Below are positions 17,957 through 24,137 of a DNA stretch of 64,000 bases, one piece after another (the stretch's first letter is position 1; each line of letters starts with the position of its first letter). A program made the position numbers and the translations under genes. Below the pieces are notes generated by a model. The model was not told where the DNA came from. It did not search any database and was given only the letters and a program-made list of their open reading frames with translations. The DNA comes from Candidatus Parcubacteria bacterium. Lineage in GTDB: Bacteria; Patescibacteria; Paceibacteria; UBA9973; UBA918. The stretch lies in NCBI GenBank assembly GCA_021731405.1, contig JAKFXN010000002.1, forward strand, positions 22,882 to 86,881, given 5' to 3'.

Positions 17957-18193
17957 ATGGCACACCCGTTTGAAAAGATGTTAGACGTGGCAATTAAAAA
18001 AAGTACCCCATTTGAAAATGAGGTGCTTAAGGTAGCTGAGAATCTTAAGGAAAAAGGGTATAGTCCCGAAGAGATTTTTACCGTCCTTACCAAGCTCCAT
18101 AAATCACTTATAGACAAAGACGAAGCAGAGATAGTAGGAGAGGCAGTAGAGGAGTTTAGTCGGTATGTTGAAGATAAGGATGAGGACGATTAA
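17957..18193 (+). CDS. small conserved-looking cytoplasmic protein, unknown
   Basis: The 78-residue protein is predicted all-helical and acidic toward the end (EDKDEDD). I do not recognise a family. A TATAGT box at 17941-17946 lies only 10 nt before the ATG, so the message would have almost no leader, as in native genes here. It stands alone between two strong terminators. Codon use resembles the housekeeping genes. Confidence 0.7.
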   Translation: MAHPFEKMLDVAIKKSTPFENEVLKVAENLKEKGYSPEEIFTVLTKLHKSLIDKDEAEIVGEAVEEFSRYVEDKDEDD

Positions 18194-18198
18194 AAGAA

Positions 18199-18236
18199 AA
18201 GAGCCCCTCACTGAAAGTGAGGGGCTCTTGTTTTTT
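18199..18236 (+). terminator. terminator between the 78-residue gene and the SDR gene
   Basis: A stem of 13 bp (aagagcccctcac/gtgaggggctctt) with a 5-nt loop is followed by a T-rich tail on the plus strand. It may also stop the convergent SDR transcript. Confidence 0.9.
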
Positions 18237-18244
18237 GGTTGGCG

Positions 18245-19018
18245 CTAGTTGTAGCCGCCGTCCGCTTTGAGATTCACGCCGTGGATGGCAGAGCTAGCTC
18301 GGCTGGTCAGCCAGACGATTACTCTTGCCACTTCACGAACATCGAGGTCTCGCTTGCGCCAGATGCGTTGTACCTCAGCTTCGTAGCCTGGCACGTCATC
18401 GTTCATTGGTGAGTTCACCCAACCTGGGGCTACTCCATTGATGCGGAGGCCTCGCTCAGCGTATTCCTTGTCCAGACATTCGATAGTTGGTATGAGTGCC
18501 GCCTTGCTTTGGTCGTACGGCACCGAGAATGGGGCCCAGGAACCGAGGCTGAGACCGTTGGTCGAAGTAATGAGGACGCTTGCCAGCTCAACACCTTTCT
18601 TGGCTGCGCGAGCCATAACGTCCCGTGTATTGAGAGTAACAGCTACAACGTTTACTTTGTATACATTGTAGAAGTCCTCTGGAGTCAGGCTTTCAAGCGG
18701 TGGATTTGGGGAAATACCCGAGGCATTCACATACGCATTTATTTCATAGCCTGTGGCCACTACCGCTGCTTCGAGGAAGTCACAAAAAGCAACTGAGTCC
18801 AAGAGGTCGACTTTGGCCGCATAGAACTTGATTCCTTTCGCTTCGACCAACTTCTGCAGTTCCAAAGCCTTGGCTTCGTTACTCCAGTAGGTGATGCTGA
18901 TGGCTTTGATGCCATCTTGTCCGGCATACTCTAGCACGGTCGCTGCACCAATTGCACCGGTACCCCCGACGACCAAAGCGTGGCCATCAATGAAGTTTTG
19001 AAATTTTGCTGTATCCAT
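18245..19018 (-). CDS. short-chain dehydrogenase/reductase (SDR) family oxidoreductase
   Basis: The 257-residue protein has the classical SDR pattern: the nucleotide-binding glycine motif GGTGAIG at residues 18-24, an NASG segment in the middle, the catalytic YDQSK (YxxxK), and the C-terminal ADGGYN typical of FabG-like members. The substrate cannot be read from the sequence. It carries a clear SD (ggag, 7 nt before ATG), unlike housekeeping genes here, and its base composition is more GC-rich than its neighbours, so recent acquisition is likely. A TATACT box lies at 19051-19056 on the minus strand. Confidence 0.88.
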   Translation of the reverse strand: MDTAKFQNFIDGHALVVGGTGAIGAATVLEYAGQDGIKAISITYWSNEAKALELQKLVEAKGIKFYAAKVDLLDSVAFCDFLEAAVVATGYEINAYVNASGISPNPPLESLTPEDFYNVYKVNVVAVTLNTRDVMARAAKKGVELASVLITSTNGLSLGSWAPFSVPYDQSKAALIPTIECLDKEYAERGLRINGVAPGWVNSPMNDDVPGYEAEVQRIWRKRDLDVREVARVIVWLTSRASSAIHGVNLKADGGYN

Positions 19019-19078
19019 GTTGTGTCTCCAGTTTTAAGGATTAATCTCTAAGTATACAACAAATGAGCATTTGTGAAC

Positions 19079-19276
19079 TTAGTCGATTTTGTTGAAGGCA
19101 ATCAGGTTTACGCTACGAAAGCGCGATTTCATTATGTACTTGTCTCTCAGTTTTCGTTTGAGCTCCAAGTAAGCTTCGCGGCCTGACTTTTCGGTTTCGT
19201 GCACGCCATCTTCACTTTCTTGCCACCGTCCCTCGTTGGAGAAATTGAAAACAGCTGAGTAGAAATATTCGTTCAT
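19079..19276 (-). CDS. small protein of unknown function with strong SD
   Basis: This is a 65-residue basic/acidic mixed protein without recognisable motifs or membrane span. The start is supported by aaaggag placed 6 nt before the ATG. It sits upstream of the SDR gene on the same strand with a 60-bp gap containing a likely SDR promoter, so the two are probably separate units. It belongs to the SD-led gene group of this window. Confidence 0.65.
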   Translation of the reverse strand: MNEYFYSAVFNFSNEGRWQESEDGVHETEKSGREAYLELKRKLRDKYIMKSRFRSVNLIAFNKID

Positions 19277-19380
19277 GGTCTGCTCCTTTTGATGTTAAAG
19301 AACGGCTAAGCCGAAGCTTAGATACTTTGAAATAAAACACTAGAAAGGGAACGTAGTCAATGGCGTATCAAGCGGGGCAG

Positions 19381-19408
19381 TAGACAGGGTATTATTTTGT
19401 GGCATAAT
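19381..19408 (+). promoter_or_regulatory. promoter of the Cys-rich membrane protein gene
   Basis: TAGACA and CATAAT are separated by 16 nt, 34 nt before the ATG at 19442. This leaves room for the SD-containing leader. Confidence 0.55.
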
Positions 19409-19441
19409 CAATCCAGTTTTGTTTTTCTACAGGAGATTATT

Positions 19442-19894
19442 ATGACCAATGATCAAGCTCTCGGCCTTATCGTTCTCGGCTTAATTCTGTTGATACTGTT
19501 CAACTGGAAAAAGTTTGTGCAGCTGGTGGTTAGCCTTGCCGTCCTTTTCATCCGTGTTATGACGGTCGTTGGTGGAATTGTCATGTTTTTCGGTATAAAG
19601 AGTGTGGGAGAAGGTATTGGAATATTGATTCTGATGGTTGTCGTTTTCTGGTTCGCAGATTGGTTAGACAACTCATTCGGACTTGAAGACAAAGCATCTA
19701 CCTATACTCCTCCGGCCAAAGGAAGTAGTTTTCCGGGATCGTACGATGAACCCAAAAAACTGTGTCCATATTGCAGCGGCAGTAAACGAATTGGGTGTGA
19801 TCTGAGCCATGTTCAAAGAACTCCAGATAATCCATTCCCAAACTGTTGGAAGTGCAACAACACAGGGTTGATGAGATGTCCGTACTGCCCGTAA
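19442..19894 (+). CDS. membrane protein with C-terminal zinc-ribbon-like cysteines
   Basis: From ATG 19442 (preceded by aggag) the product has 150 residues. Hydrophobic segments are at about 7-23, 27-50 and 55-75. The tail holds two paired cysteine clusters: CPYCSGSKRIGC near 106-117, and CWKCNNTG followed by CPYC at the C-terminus. The spacing recalls the CxxCxGxG zinc-binding repeats of DnaJ, so a metal-binding cytoplasmic or external knob is likely. I do not recognise a named family. The gene stands alone, with its own promoter and terminator. Confidence 0.75.
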   Translation: MTNDQALGLIVLGLILLILFNWKKFVQLVVSLAVLFIRVMTVVGGIVMFFGIKSVGEGIGILILMVVVFWFADWLDNSFGLEDKASTYTPPAKGSSFPGSYDEPKKLCPYCSGSKRIGCDLSHVQRTPDNPFPNCWKCNNTGLMRCPYCP

Positions 19895-19907
19895 AGTTAT
19901 TACAAAG

Positions 19908-19937
19908 AAACCCCCACTGCACAACAGCGGGGGTTTT
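19908..19937 (+). terminator. terminator of the Cys-rich membrane protein gene
   Basis: The stem aaacccccactg/cagcgggggttt (one mismatch) is followed by a T-tract, 13 nt after the stop. Confidence 0.8.
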
Positions 19938-19981
19938 AGTAATTTGAAATTTTATTCGGAGACAATTTTTGAAATTTCAGA

Positions 19982-20584
19982 TTATCTGTTTTCTCCTTCA
20001 AAGTCTTGGGCTACTTCACCAAATTGCATTGAGTCAGGGTCGAGCTTTAGCCAGATAGTTGTATCAGTGGTCGGCTCAGCTGTAAATGGTTCGTCTGATG
20101 CATGAGTGGCAAAATCCACAACCGCTACATTCTGACGATGGGTTCCGTTATTCGTCATCCCTTCGTCTATGGAAATTGATTTGGGTTCTATACGGTCACC
20201 TAGCAAAAAGGCTTGAGAGCCTACATAGCCCGTTGGGGTCTGTAGAGCGGCAACAAGGTAGAAGAAAGTGCCGCTCCCGCCAGTTTCTTGGGTGAGAAGG
20301 AACAGAACATCTTCTTGTTCGTCATCATTTAGATCATGCTTTAGCTCATTGCCGTAATAGCGGGTGACAATTTCAACTGATGAACTAGGGGCGGACGTAG
20401 TTTCAGACAAACCGTCGGTCAATGTAACTGTCTGACCTTCAATTATGTATGAGCTATTTTTATGGTCTGCCACTGTACCTTTGTTATTGCTTTGAGTTTC
20501 TCTCTCAATATCAAGGTTCAGGGAGATGAGGAAGGCTGCAATTACCAACACTATGGTACTAGCGACAAGATATTTTTTATTCAT
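19982..20584 (-). CDS. secreted or membrane-anchored protein, unknown (Patescibacteria type)
   Basis: The 200-residue protein has an N-terminal hydrophobic anchor (about 5-23) and a polar exterior domain. A segment near residues 80-125 (HDLNDDEQEDVLFLLTQETG, then GTFFYLVAAL) resembles proteins I recall from other Parcubacteria without assigned function. The acidic DLNDDEQED run may bind a cation, which is inference. The start has no SD and follows a TATAC-like box closely, so it belongs to the native start class. Confidence 0.75.
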   Translation of the reverse strand: MNKKYLVASTIVLVIAAFLISLNLDIERETQSNNKGTVADHKNSSYIIEGQTVTLTDGLSETTSAPSSSVEIVTRYYGNELKHDLNDDEQEDVLFLLTQETGGSGTFFYLVAALQTPTGYVGSQAFLLGDRIEPKSISIDEGMTNNGTHRQNVAVVDFATHASDEPFTAEPTTDTTIWLKLDPDSMQFGEVAQDFEGENR

Positions 20585-20679
20585 ACGTATACAGTATCAG
20601 AATTGGCTAAAGTTTTGAATTAGTTTTTACTAGTCTTTTGTTATTTGAGTGCGCAAATACTGAAGTAGGAATTGGGACA

Positions 20680-20748
20680 AAAAAAAGAACCGCCGTACCG
20701 TTGGGAAGGAAGGTACAGTTGTCCTTTCTTCCGCTTGGTGTGGCGGTT
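20680..20748 (-). terminator. terminator of the 96-residue gene
   Basis: On the minus strand the outer stem aaccgccacacc/ggtacggcggtt (wobble pairs) encloses a purine/pyrimidine inner stem, followed by an eight-T run. It overlaps the stop codon at 20748. Confidence 0.8.
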
Positions 20749-21038
20749 TAGTGCGGGTCAGTCTTGATTTTGCGAATGTAGCAGACTCTGCGTCGTAACC
20801 AGCGATTTAGGTTGCCTTTAGCCAGTCCAACCGCAGCCGCGACACACATAAGTCGTGGAGTTGGTCCTGTTTCCAGTACCTTCTCTGGGAATGGTTCATT
20901 CGGATGCTGTCCAAAAAATCTTCTGTAACCCCAGAAATTTTCATGAAGCGGGTATTTTTCTGGATCGCTGTCGTGTTGCTTCACTGCGTCGTAAACAATC
21001 TTCCACATTTCTCGCCAGTCCATGAATTCCAACATCAT
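20748..21038 (-). CDS. 96-residue protein of unknown function with strong SD
   Basis: The start is set by aggag 3-6 nt before two consecutive ATGs at 21038. The protein is tryptophan- and arginine-rich (MDWREMW, then NRWLRRRVCYIRK) with no membrane span. The segment RLMCVAAAVGLAKGNLNRWLR could be a short helix-turn-helix, which would suit a DNA- or RNA-binding role, but this is a weak inference. It is monocistronic, with its own large terminator. Confidence 0.65.
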   Translation of the reverse strand: MMLEFMDWREMWKIVYDAVKQHDSDPEKYPLHENFWGYRRFFGQHPNEPFPEKVLETGPTPRLMCVAAAVGLAKGNLNRWLRRRVCYIRKIKTDPH

Positions 21039-21132
21039 ATTCTCCTGATTGTGGGTGGTGCTCCTGTTTAATAAACTAGCAGAGATTTAAGTATAGGGGA
21101 AGACCTTCCAAGGATTTCTTTCTGGTCGCAAA

Positions 21133-21156
21133 CAAAAAACGTCCATTTCTGGACGC
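21133..21156 (-). terminator. terminator of the 38-residue basic protein gene
   Basis: On the minus strand the hairpin cgtcca-gaaa-tggacg is followed by ttttttg. It lies 26 nt after the stop of the small gene at 21182, which supports that gene being real. Confidence 0.8.
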
Positions 21157-21181
21157 CTTGTATATTAATAAGTTTTTAGAT

Positions 21182-21298
21182 CTATTTCTTTCCTGCCTTT
21201 TTTGCAAGCATTTCTTGCTTTGCCTCTAAACGCTTCTTTGTTTTGTGCGGACGTGGCTTCGAGTTCTTCTTTGGACTCAACGCAATTATTCGTGTCAT
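21182..21298 (-). CDS. 38-residue highly basic protein, near-leaderless
   Basis: The product starts MTRIIALSPKKNSKPRPHK and ends AKKAGKK, with roughly a third Lys/Arg, like a small ribosome- or nucleic-acid-binding protein. It is not a ribosomal protein I can name. Support for the gene is the promoter TTAACT-16-TATACT on the minus strand (21335-21308), whose -10 ends 9 nt before the ATG, and a clean terminator downstream. Confidence 0.65.
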   Translation of the reverse strand: MTRIIALSPKKNSKPRPHKTKKRLEAKQEMLAKKAGKK

Positions 21299-21307
21299 AT
21301 GCCCACC

Positions 21308-21335
21308 AGTATATAGTAATTTTGATTTTAGTTAA
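21308..21335 (-). promoter_or_regulatory. promoter of the 38-residue basic protein gene
   Basis: On the minus strand TTAACT (21335-21330) and TATACT (21313-21308) are spaced by 16 nt. Transcription would begin at or just before the ATG. Confidence 0.6.
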
Positions 21336-21378
21336 GGGGTTGGGGTTGGGTTGGTTTGTGTCGTGGGGCAGGAGTTTC

Positions 21379-21484
21379 GGTCTCTACGAGACCAGTATCC
21401 CAATTGGCTACACTGATGCGCTTCGCTTTCAATGTAGCTCAATCGGGCTTCGAATCCTGACGTAAGGCGCGTTTAGTGCCTTAC
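21379..21484. other. hairpin-rich non-coding stretch with tRNA-like motifs
   Basis: Three stems are adjacent: ggtctc-tac-gagacc (21379-21393); an imperfect 18-bp stem (21399-21416 with 21429-21447); and gtaaggc/gccttac (21462-21484). The second stem contains gtagctcaatcgg, and ttcgaatcc follows. These look like D-arm and T-arm signatures of tRNAs, but no anticodon arm or acceptor stem can be built. It may be a tRNA relic or a small structured RNA. No clear promoter was found on either strand. Confidence 0.35.
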
Positions 21485-21485
21485 T

Positions 21486-21550
21486 CCCGGGGAGCTCGCA
21501 TAGAAAAAGCCAGAAACATAGTTTCTGGCTTTTTCTGCGCGCTCCCCGGG
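21486..21550. terminator. large compound hairpin at the 3' end of tRNA-Asn
   Basis: A perfect 16-bp inner stem (21502-21517 with 21521-21536, 3-nt loop) has T-runs on both strands and should terminate tRNA-Asn transcription. Outside it, 21486-21500 is an inverted copy (one mismatch) of 21536-21550, and the latter contains the 3' acceptor strand of the tRNA. Confidence 0.75.
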
Positions 21551-21613
21551 CAGGATTCGAACCTGCGACCAATTGATTAACAGTCAACTGCTCTACCGCT
21601 GAGCTACCGAGGA
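21542..21613 (-). tRNA. tRNA-Asn (anticodon GTT)
   Basis: Read on the minus strand, the acceptor strands TCCTCGG and CCGGGGA pair (one T-G), with G as discriminator. The D-arm (AGCTCAGCGGTAGAGC), the anticodon arm with GTT in the loop, and the T-arm (GCAGG-TTCGAAT-CCTGC) are all canonical. CCA is not encoded. No other complete tRNA is seen in the window. Confidence 0.97.
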
Positions 21614-21765
21614 AGGTATTTTTATCATTATTTAAGGCTGTTTTGGCCTTTATTTCTTGATAGTGGTCATATTGTACAGAAATATGGTTAATATTCAACT
21701 AGGGGAGTAATACACAGGTGAGCTTTGGTAGGAGACGTAGTATACTTAATGAGTTAAAAGGTTAA

Positions 21766-22077
21766 ATGTTTCGCATGCTTACACTTTATTATCGAACAAC
21801 GTGTGCATTTAGTCGCCGTGTAATGGCGGTTGTTGATCGAATGCAACTAGAGGTAGAGTTAAAAAATATTGAAGATAGTGACGTGCTCGCAGAGCTCGAA
21901 GCTATTGGTGGAATTGCTAAGGTGCCGTACCTCATCGATACCGCACACGCTGTTTCACTTTATGAATCTGACGCCATTGTTGCTCACCTCCAAACTAAGT
22001 ACGGCAAAGGCGCAGTTACTGCACCACGACCTCGTGTGCACATTGCGGATAATGTTTGTATTTCTTGCGAAGGATAG
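21766..22077 (+). CDS. glutaredoxin-like / GST N-terminal domain protein
   Basis: The 103-residue protein has a thioredoxin-fold start (TLYYRTTCAFSRRVM) with a CxxS active site, Cys13-Ala-Phe-Ser16, which is the monothiol glutaredoxin or GST-like form. The cis-proline segment KVPYLID and the ESDAIVAHL helix follow, as in the family. Likely roles are thiol-disulfide exchange or Fe-S handling. A TATACT box lies at 21741-21746. The in-frame ATG at 21775 is an alternative start. The next gene begins 3 nt after the stop. Confidence 0.85.
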   Translation: MFRMLTLYYRTTCAFSRRVMAVVDRMQLEVELKNIEDSDVLAELEAIGGIAKVPYLIDTAHAVSLYESDAIVAHLQTKYGKGAVTAPRPRVHIADNVCISCEG

Positions 22078-22080
22078 TCT

Positions 22081-22314
22081 ATGTATATCAGGGTAGTGGT
22101 ATACCCAGGTGTGAAGAAAGAAGTAGTCATAAAGAAAGGAGAAGATCGTTTTGAAGTAAGAGTAAAAGAACCAGCTGAAAGAAATAGCGCGAACCGCCGA
22201 GTCCTTACGTTAATTGCCGAAATATATTCTCGTCCAGTGAGGTCGCTTAAAATAGTTTCGGGGCATCACAATCAGCAAAAAATTATCTCAATCGCCGATA
22301 TAGAAGTTCTATAA
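22081..22314 (+). CDS. DUF167/YggU family protein
   Basis: The 77-residue protein shows the family pattern: VVVYPGVKKEVV at the start, KEPAERNSANRRVL in the middle (family form PxxGxANxxL), and a final SGHHNQQKIISI. DUF167 proteins are small, conserved and of unknown function. It is co-directional with the glutaredoxin-like gene (3-nt gap) and hpf (14-nt gap), so the three probably form an operon. Confidence 0.88.
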   Translation: MYIRVVVYPGVKKEVVIKKGEDRFEVRVKEPAERNSANRRVLTLIAEIYSRPVRSLKIVSGHHNQQKIISIADIEVL

Positions 22315-22328
22315 CATTCAAATAATTT

Positions 22329-22694
22329 ATGGCATTTCAAAATATTACTTTCAAGCACACCAACAGTAATACCGACAGTCGTATGCACGACTTTGTTACG
22401 CAAAAGTTGTCTCCGCTTGTGAAGTATGTAGGGTCAAACGATGAGGTGCGCTGTGAAGTTGAATTTGAAAGGGAAGCACAACACAAGTCTGGTCTTATCT
22501 GCCGAGTTGAAGTAAATGTCTGGGTAGGCGGCACACTGTATCGAGCAGAAAGTGTACAGCAAACATTTGAGGCTGCCGTGGATGTTGTACGAGACGACCT
22601 AGACGAAGAAATGCGAAAGGCGCACAAAAAACGACACAGTTTACTCCGCCGCGGAAGTAGGAAAATTAAAGACCTGATGCGTTTTGGAAAATAA
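22329..22694 (+). CDS. hpf: ribosome hibernation promoting factor, short form
   Basis: The 121-residue protein is of the HPF/RaiA family that binds the decoding region of idle 30S subunits. The pattern is clear: ITFKHTNSNTDSRMHDFV at the start, paired strands with CRVEVNVWVGG, and the helix TFEAAVDVVRDDLDEEMRKAH followed by a basic tail. The C-terminal dimerisation domain of long HPF is absent. It is the last gene of its operon, before a bidirectional terminator. Confidence 0.92.
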   Translation: MAFQNITFKHTNSNTDSRMHDFVTQKLSPLVKYVGSNDEVRCEVEFEREAQHKSGLICRVEVNVWVGGTLYRAESVQQTFEAAVDVVRDDLDEEMRKAHKKRHSLLRRGSRKIKDLMRFGK

Positions 22695-22718
22695 AAAATG
22701 CCCTTAGGGGCATTTTTT
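22693..22718. terminator. bidirectional terminator between hpf and fmt
   Basis: The stem aaaaaatgccc/gggcatttttt, with a 4-nt loop, is symmetrical, with A- and T-runs on both strands. It overlaps the end of fmt by 2 nt. Confidence 0.9.
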
Positions 22719-23571
22719 ATTTTTTGAAATAGGTTTTAAAGTCAGTTTCATTTTTCCCCTCGGGCACTATTCGCTTTAGTACGAGTACTCCTTCGGGTGA
22801 GAGCTCAGCTTCTTTAATTTTAATACGCTTTCCATTGTAAATAAAGAAAGCTTCTGGCCATCCGTCAAAGGCACAAATTTTGCGATAGATAGCGCGCGCT
22901 TCATCTCCGGAAGGGAGAGAAAATGGATCAAGCGCAAGCTCGGCCATCTCTTTAGTTATTTTGGTACAGAAGGTGGCTTCCTCGTGGTTTTGGGGCACTG
23001 CGGTGAGTGTGCCCTTTGGAAGTTCTTGAATAACATGTGTCAGTAAGTCTCCACAAATAAGACTCATAATACGGTCTAGTGTTGTGCCCGAAATTGGCTC
23101 ATCATAAAGGGGTACGGGCTGCTGAAATAAAATTGGTCCATGGTCCATTTCAGCGTCCATTTGGATAATAGTTACTCCAGAAGCAGAAGGGTCGGTAAGG
23201 AGCGTGCTTCGAATTGGACTGGCGCCACGCAGCTTCGGAAGTAGAGAAGGATGCGCGTTTATCGTACCGTACTTCGGTAGATTGATGAGCCACTCTGGCA
23301 TAATCTTGCCGTACGCAAACACCACAAAAATATCCCATTCCTGACTAGTGAGAGGAATTAGTTCCTCAGCGTTTTTTAGGCTGGTAGGTTGGAAGACGGG
23401 TATGTCACGCTCTGTCGCCCAGAGTTTGGTAGGAGGGGGTGTAATGGTCTGTTTGCGGCCTACAGGGGCATCAGGGGTAGTCACTACTAGACTTGGCAGC
23501 ACACCAAAAGTTTCCATTTCAGAAAGAGCGGTAACGGCTAAATCTGGAGTACCAAAAAAAGCTATTTTCAT
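22717..23571 (-). CDS. fmt: methionyl-tRNA formyltransferase
   Basis: The 284-residue enzyme formylates initiator Met-tRNA. The catalytic triad Asn105, His107 and Asp143 is present in NAHPSLLPKLRGASP and QMDAEMDHGP. The C-terminal domain is short compared with the usual 310-residue enzyme. It overlaps the upstream def gene by 4 nt, so formylation and deformylation are co-expressed. There is no SD, and translational coupling to def is likely. Confidence 0.97.
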   Translation of the reverse strand: MKIAFFGTPDLAVTALSEMETFGVLPSLVVTTPDAPVGRKQTITPPPTKLWATERDIPVFQPTSLKNAEELIPLTSQEWDIFVVFAYGKIMPEWLINLPKYGTINAHPSLLPKLRGASPIRSTLLTDPSASGVTIIQMDAEMDHGPILFQQPVPLYDEPISGTTLDRIMSLICGDLLTHVIQELPKGTLTAVPQNHEEATFCTKITKEMAELALDPFSLPSGDEARAIYRKICAFDGWPEAFFIYNGKRIKIKEAELSPEGVLVLKRIVPEGKNETDFKTYFKK

Positions 23572-24101
23572 GTAAGAGGAGCTTCTCTTTTTTCGTCACC
23601 CTTCATCTCATCTTTTGTCCAGACTTTTTCAGCACGGTCAGTAAACAAAATTCCATCAAGGTGATCATTTTCATGTTGGATGATTTGCGCCAAGAGTCCA
23701 CCAGCCCCGCGAGTATACGCTACGCCATTTTCATCAGTAGCTGTCAGGGTCACATTGGTTGAGCGGCGGACGAGTCCGTACTGGTCGGGAATTGAGAGAC
23801 AGCCTTCACCAACAACATGCGTCTTCTTTGAAAACTTGGTGATTTTTGGATTGACCGCAATCACGGTTGGGATTCGATCGCTATCAGAGCTCTGGTCTTC
23901 GATAATAAACATTCGTTTACTCATCCCGATTTGTGGTGCGGCAATAGCGACAGCAGTAAAACCATCTACTTTGTAAGTTTTGATAGCTTGTCTCAGGTCT
24001 TTGAGTACCTTAGTGACGGTACCATCAGCAAATTCCTCCGCGGTAAATTCTTCCGCGATGGTGTGGAGGGCTGGGTGGTTTTCTGGTACGAGTTTTGCCA
24101 T
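23568..24101 (-). CDS. def: peptide deformylase
   Basis: The 177-residue metalloenzyme removes N-formyl groups from new proteins. Metal ligands are all visible: Cys101 in EGCLSIP, and His143 and His147 in the HENDH motif with catalytic Glu144. The first motif reads AIAAPQIG where most have GLAAPQIG. It forms a two-gene operon with fmt. Confidence 0.96.
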   Translation of the reverse strand: MAKLVPENHPALHTIAEEFTAEEFADGTVTKVLKDLRQAIKTYKVDGFTAVAIAAPQIGMSKRMFIIEDQSSDSDRIPTVIAVNPKITKFSKKTHVVGEGCLSIPDQYGLVRRSTNVTLTATDENGVAYTRGAGGLLAQIIQHENDHLDGILFTDRAEKVWTKDEMKGDEKREAPLT

Positions 24102-24137
24102 ATCTTTAATTATAGCAAATTAGCATACCTCCTTACA

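Noticed and set aside
21360..21540. Possible tmRNA or RNase P RNA gene
   Set aside because: I could not find a tag reading frame, the paired tRNA-like ends of tmRNA, or conserved RNase P core strings. Only local hairpins and tRNA-like fragments are visible.
17957..21613. Integrated prophage or insertion sequence around the accessory genes and tRNA-Asn
   Set aside because: No integrase, transposase, terminal inverted repeats or duplicated tRNA end forming an attachment pair was seen. The inverted acceptor copy is adjacent and not a direct repeat.
21429..21698. Minus-strand 89-codon open frame
   Set aside because: It is the translation of tRNA-Asn and its flanking hairpins, not a protein gene.
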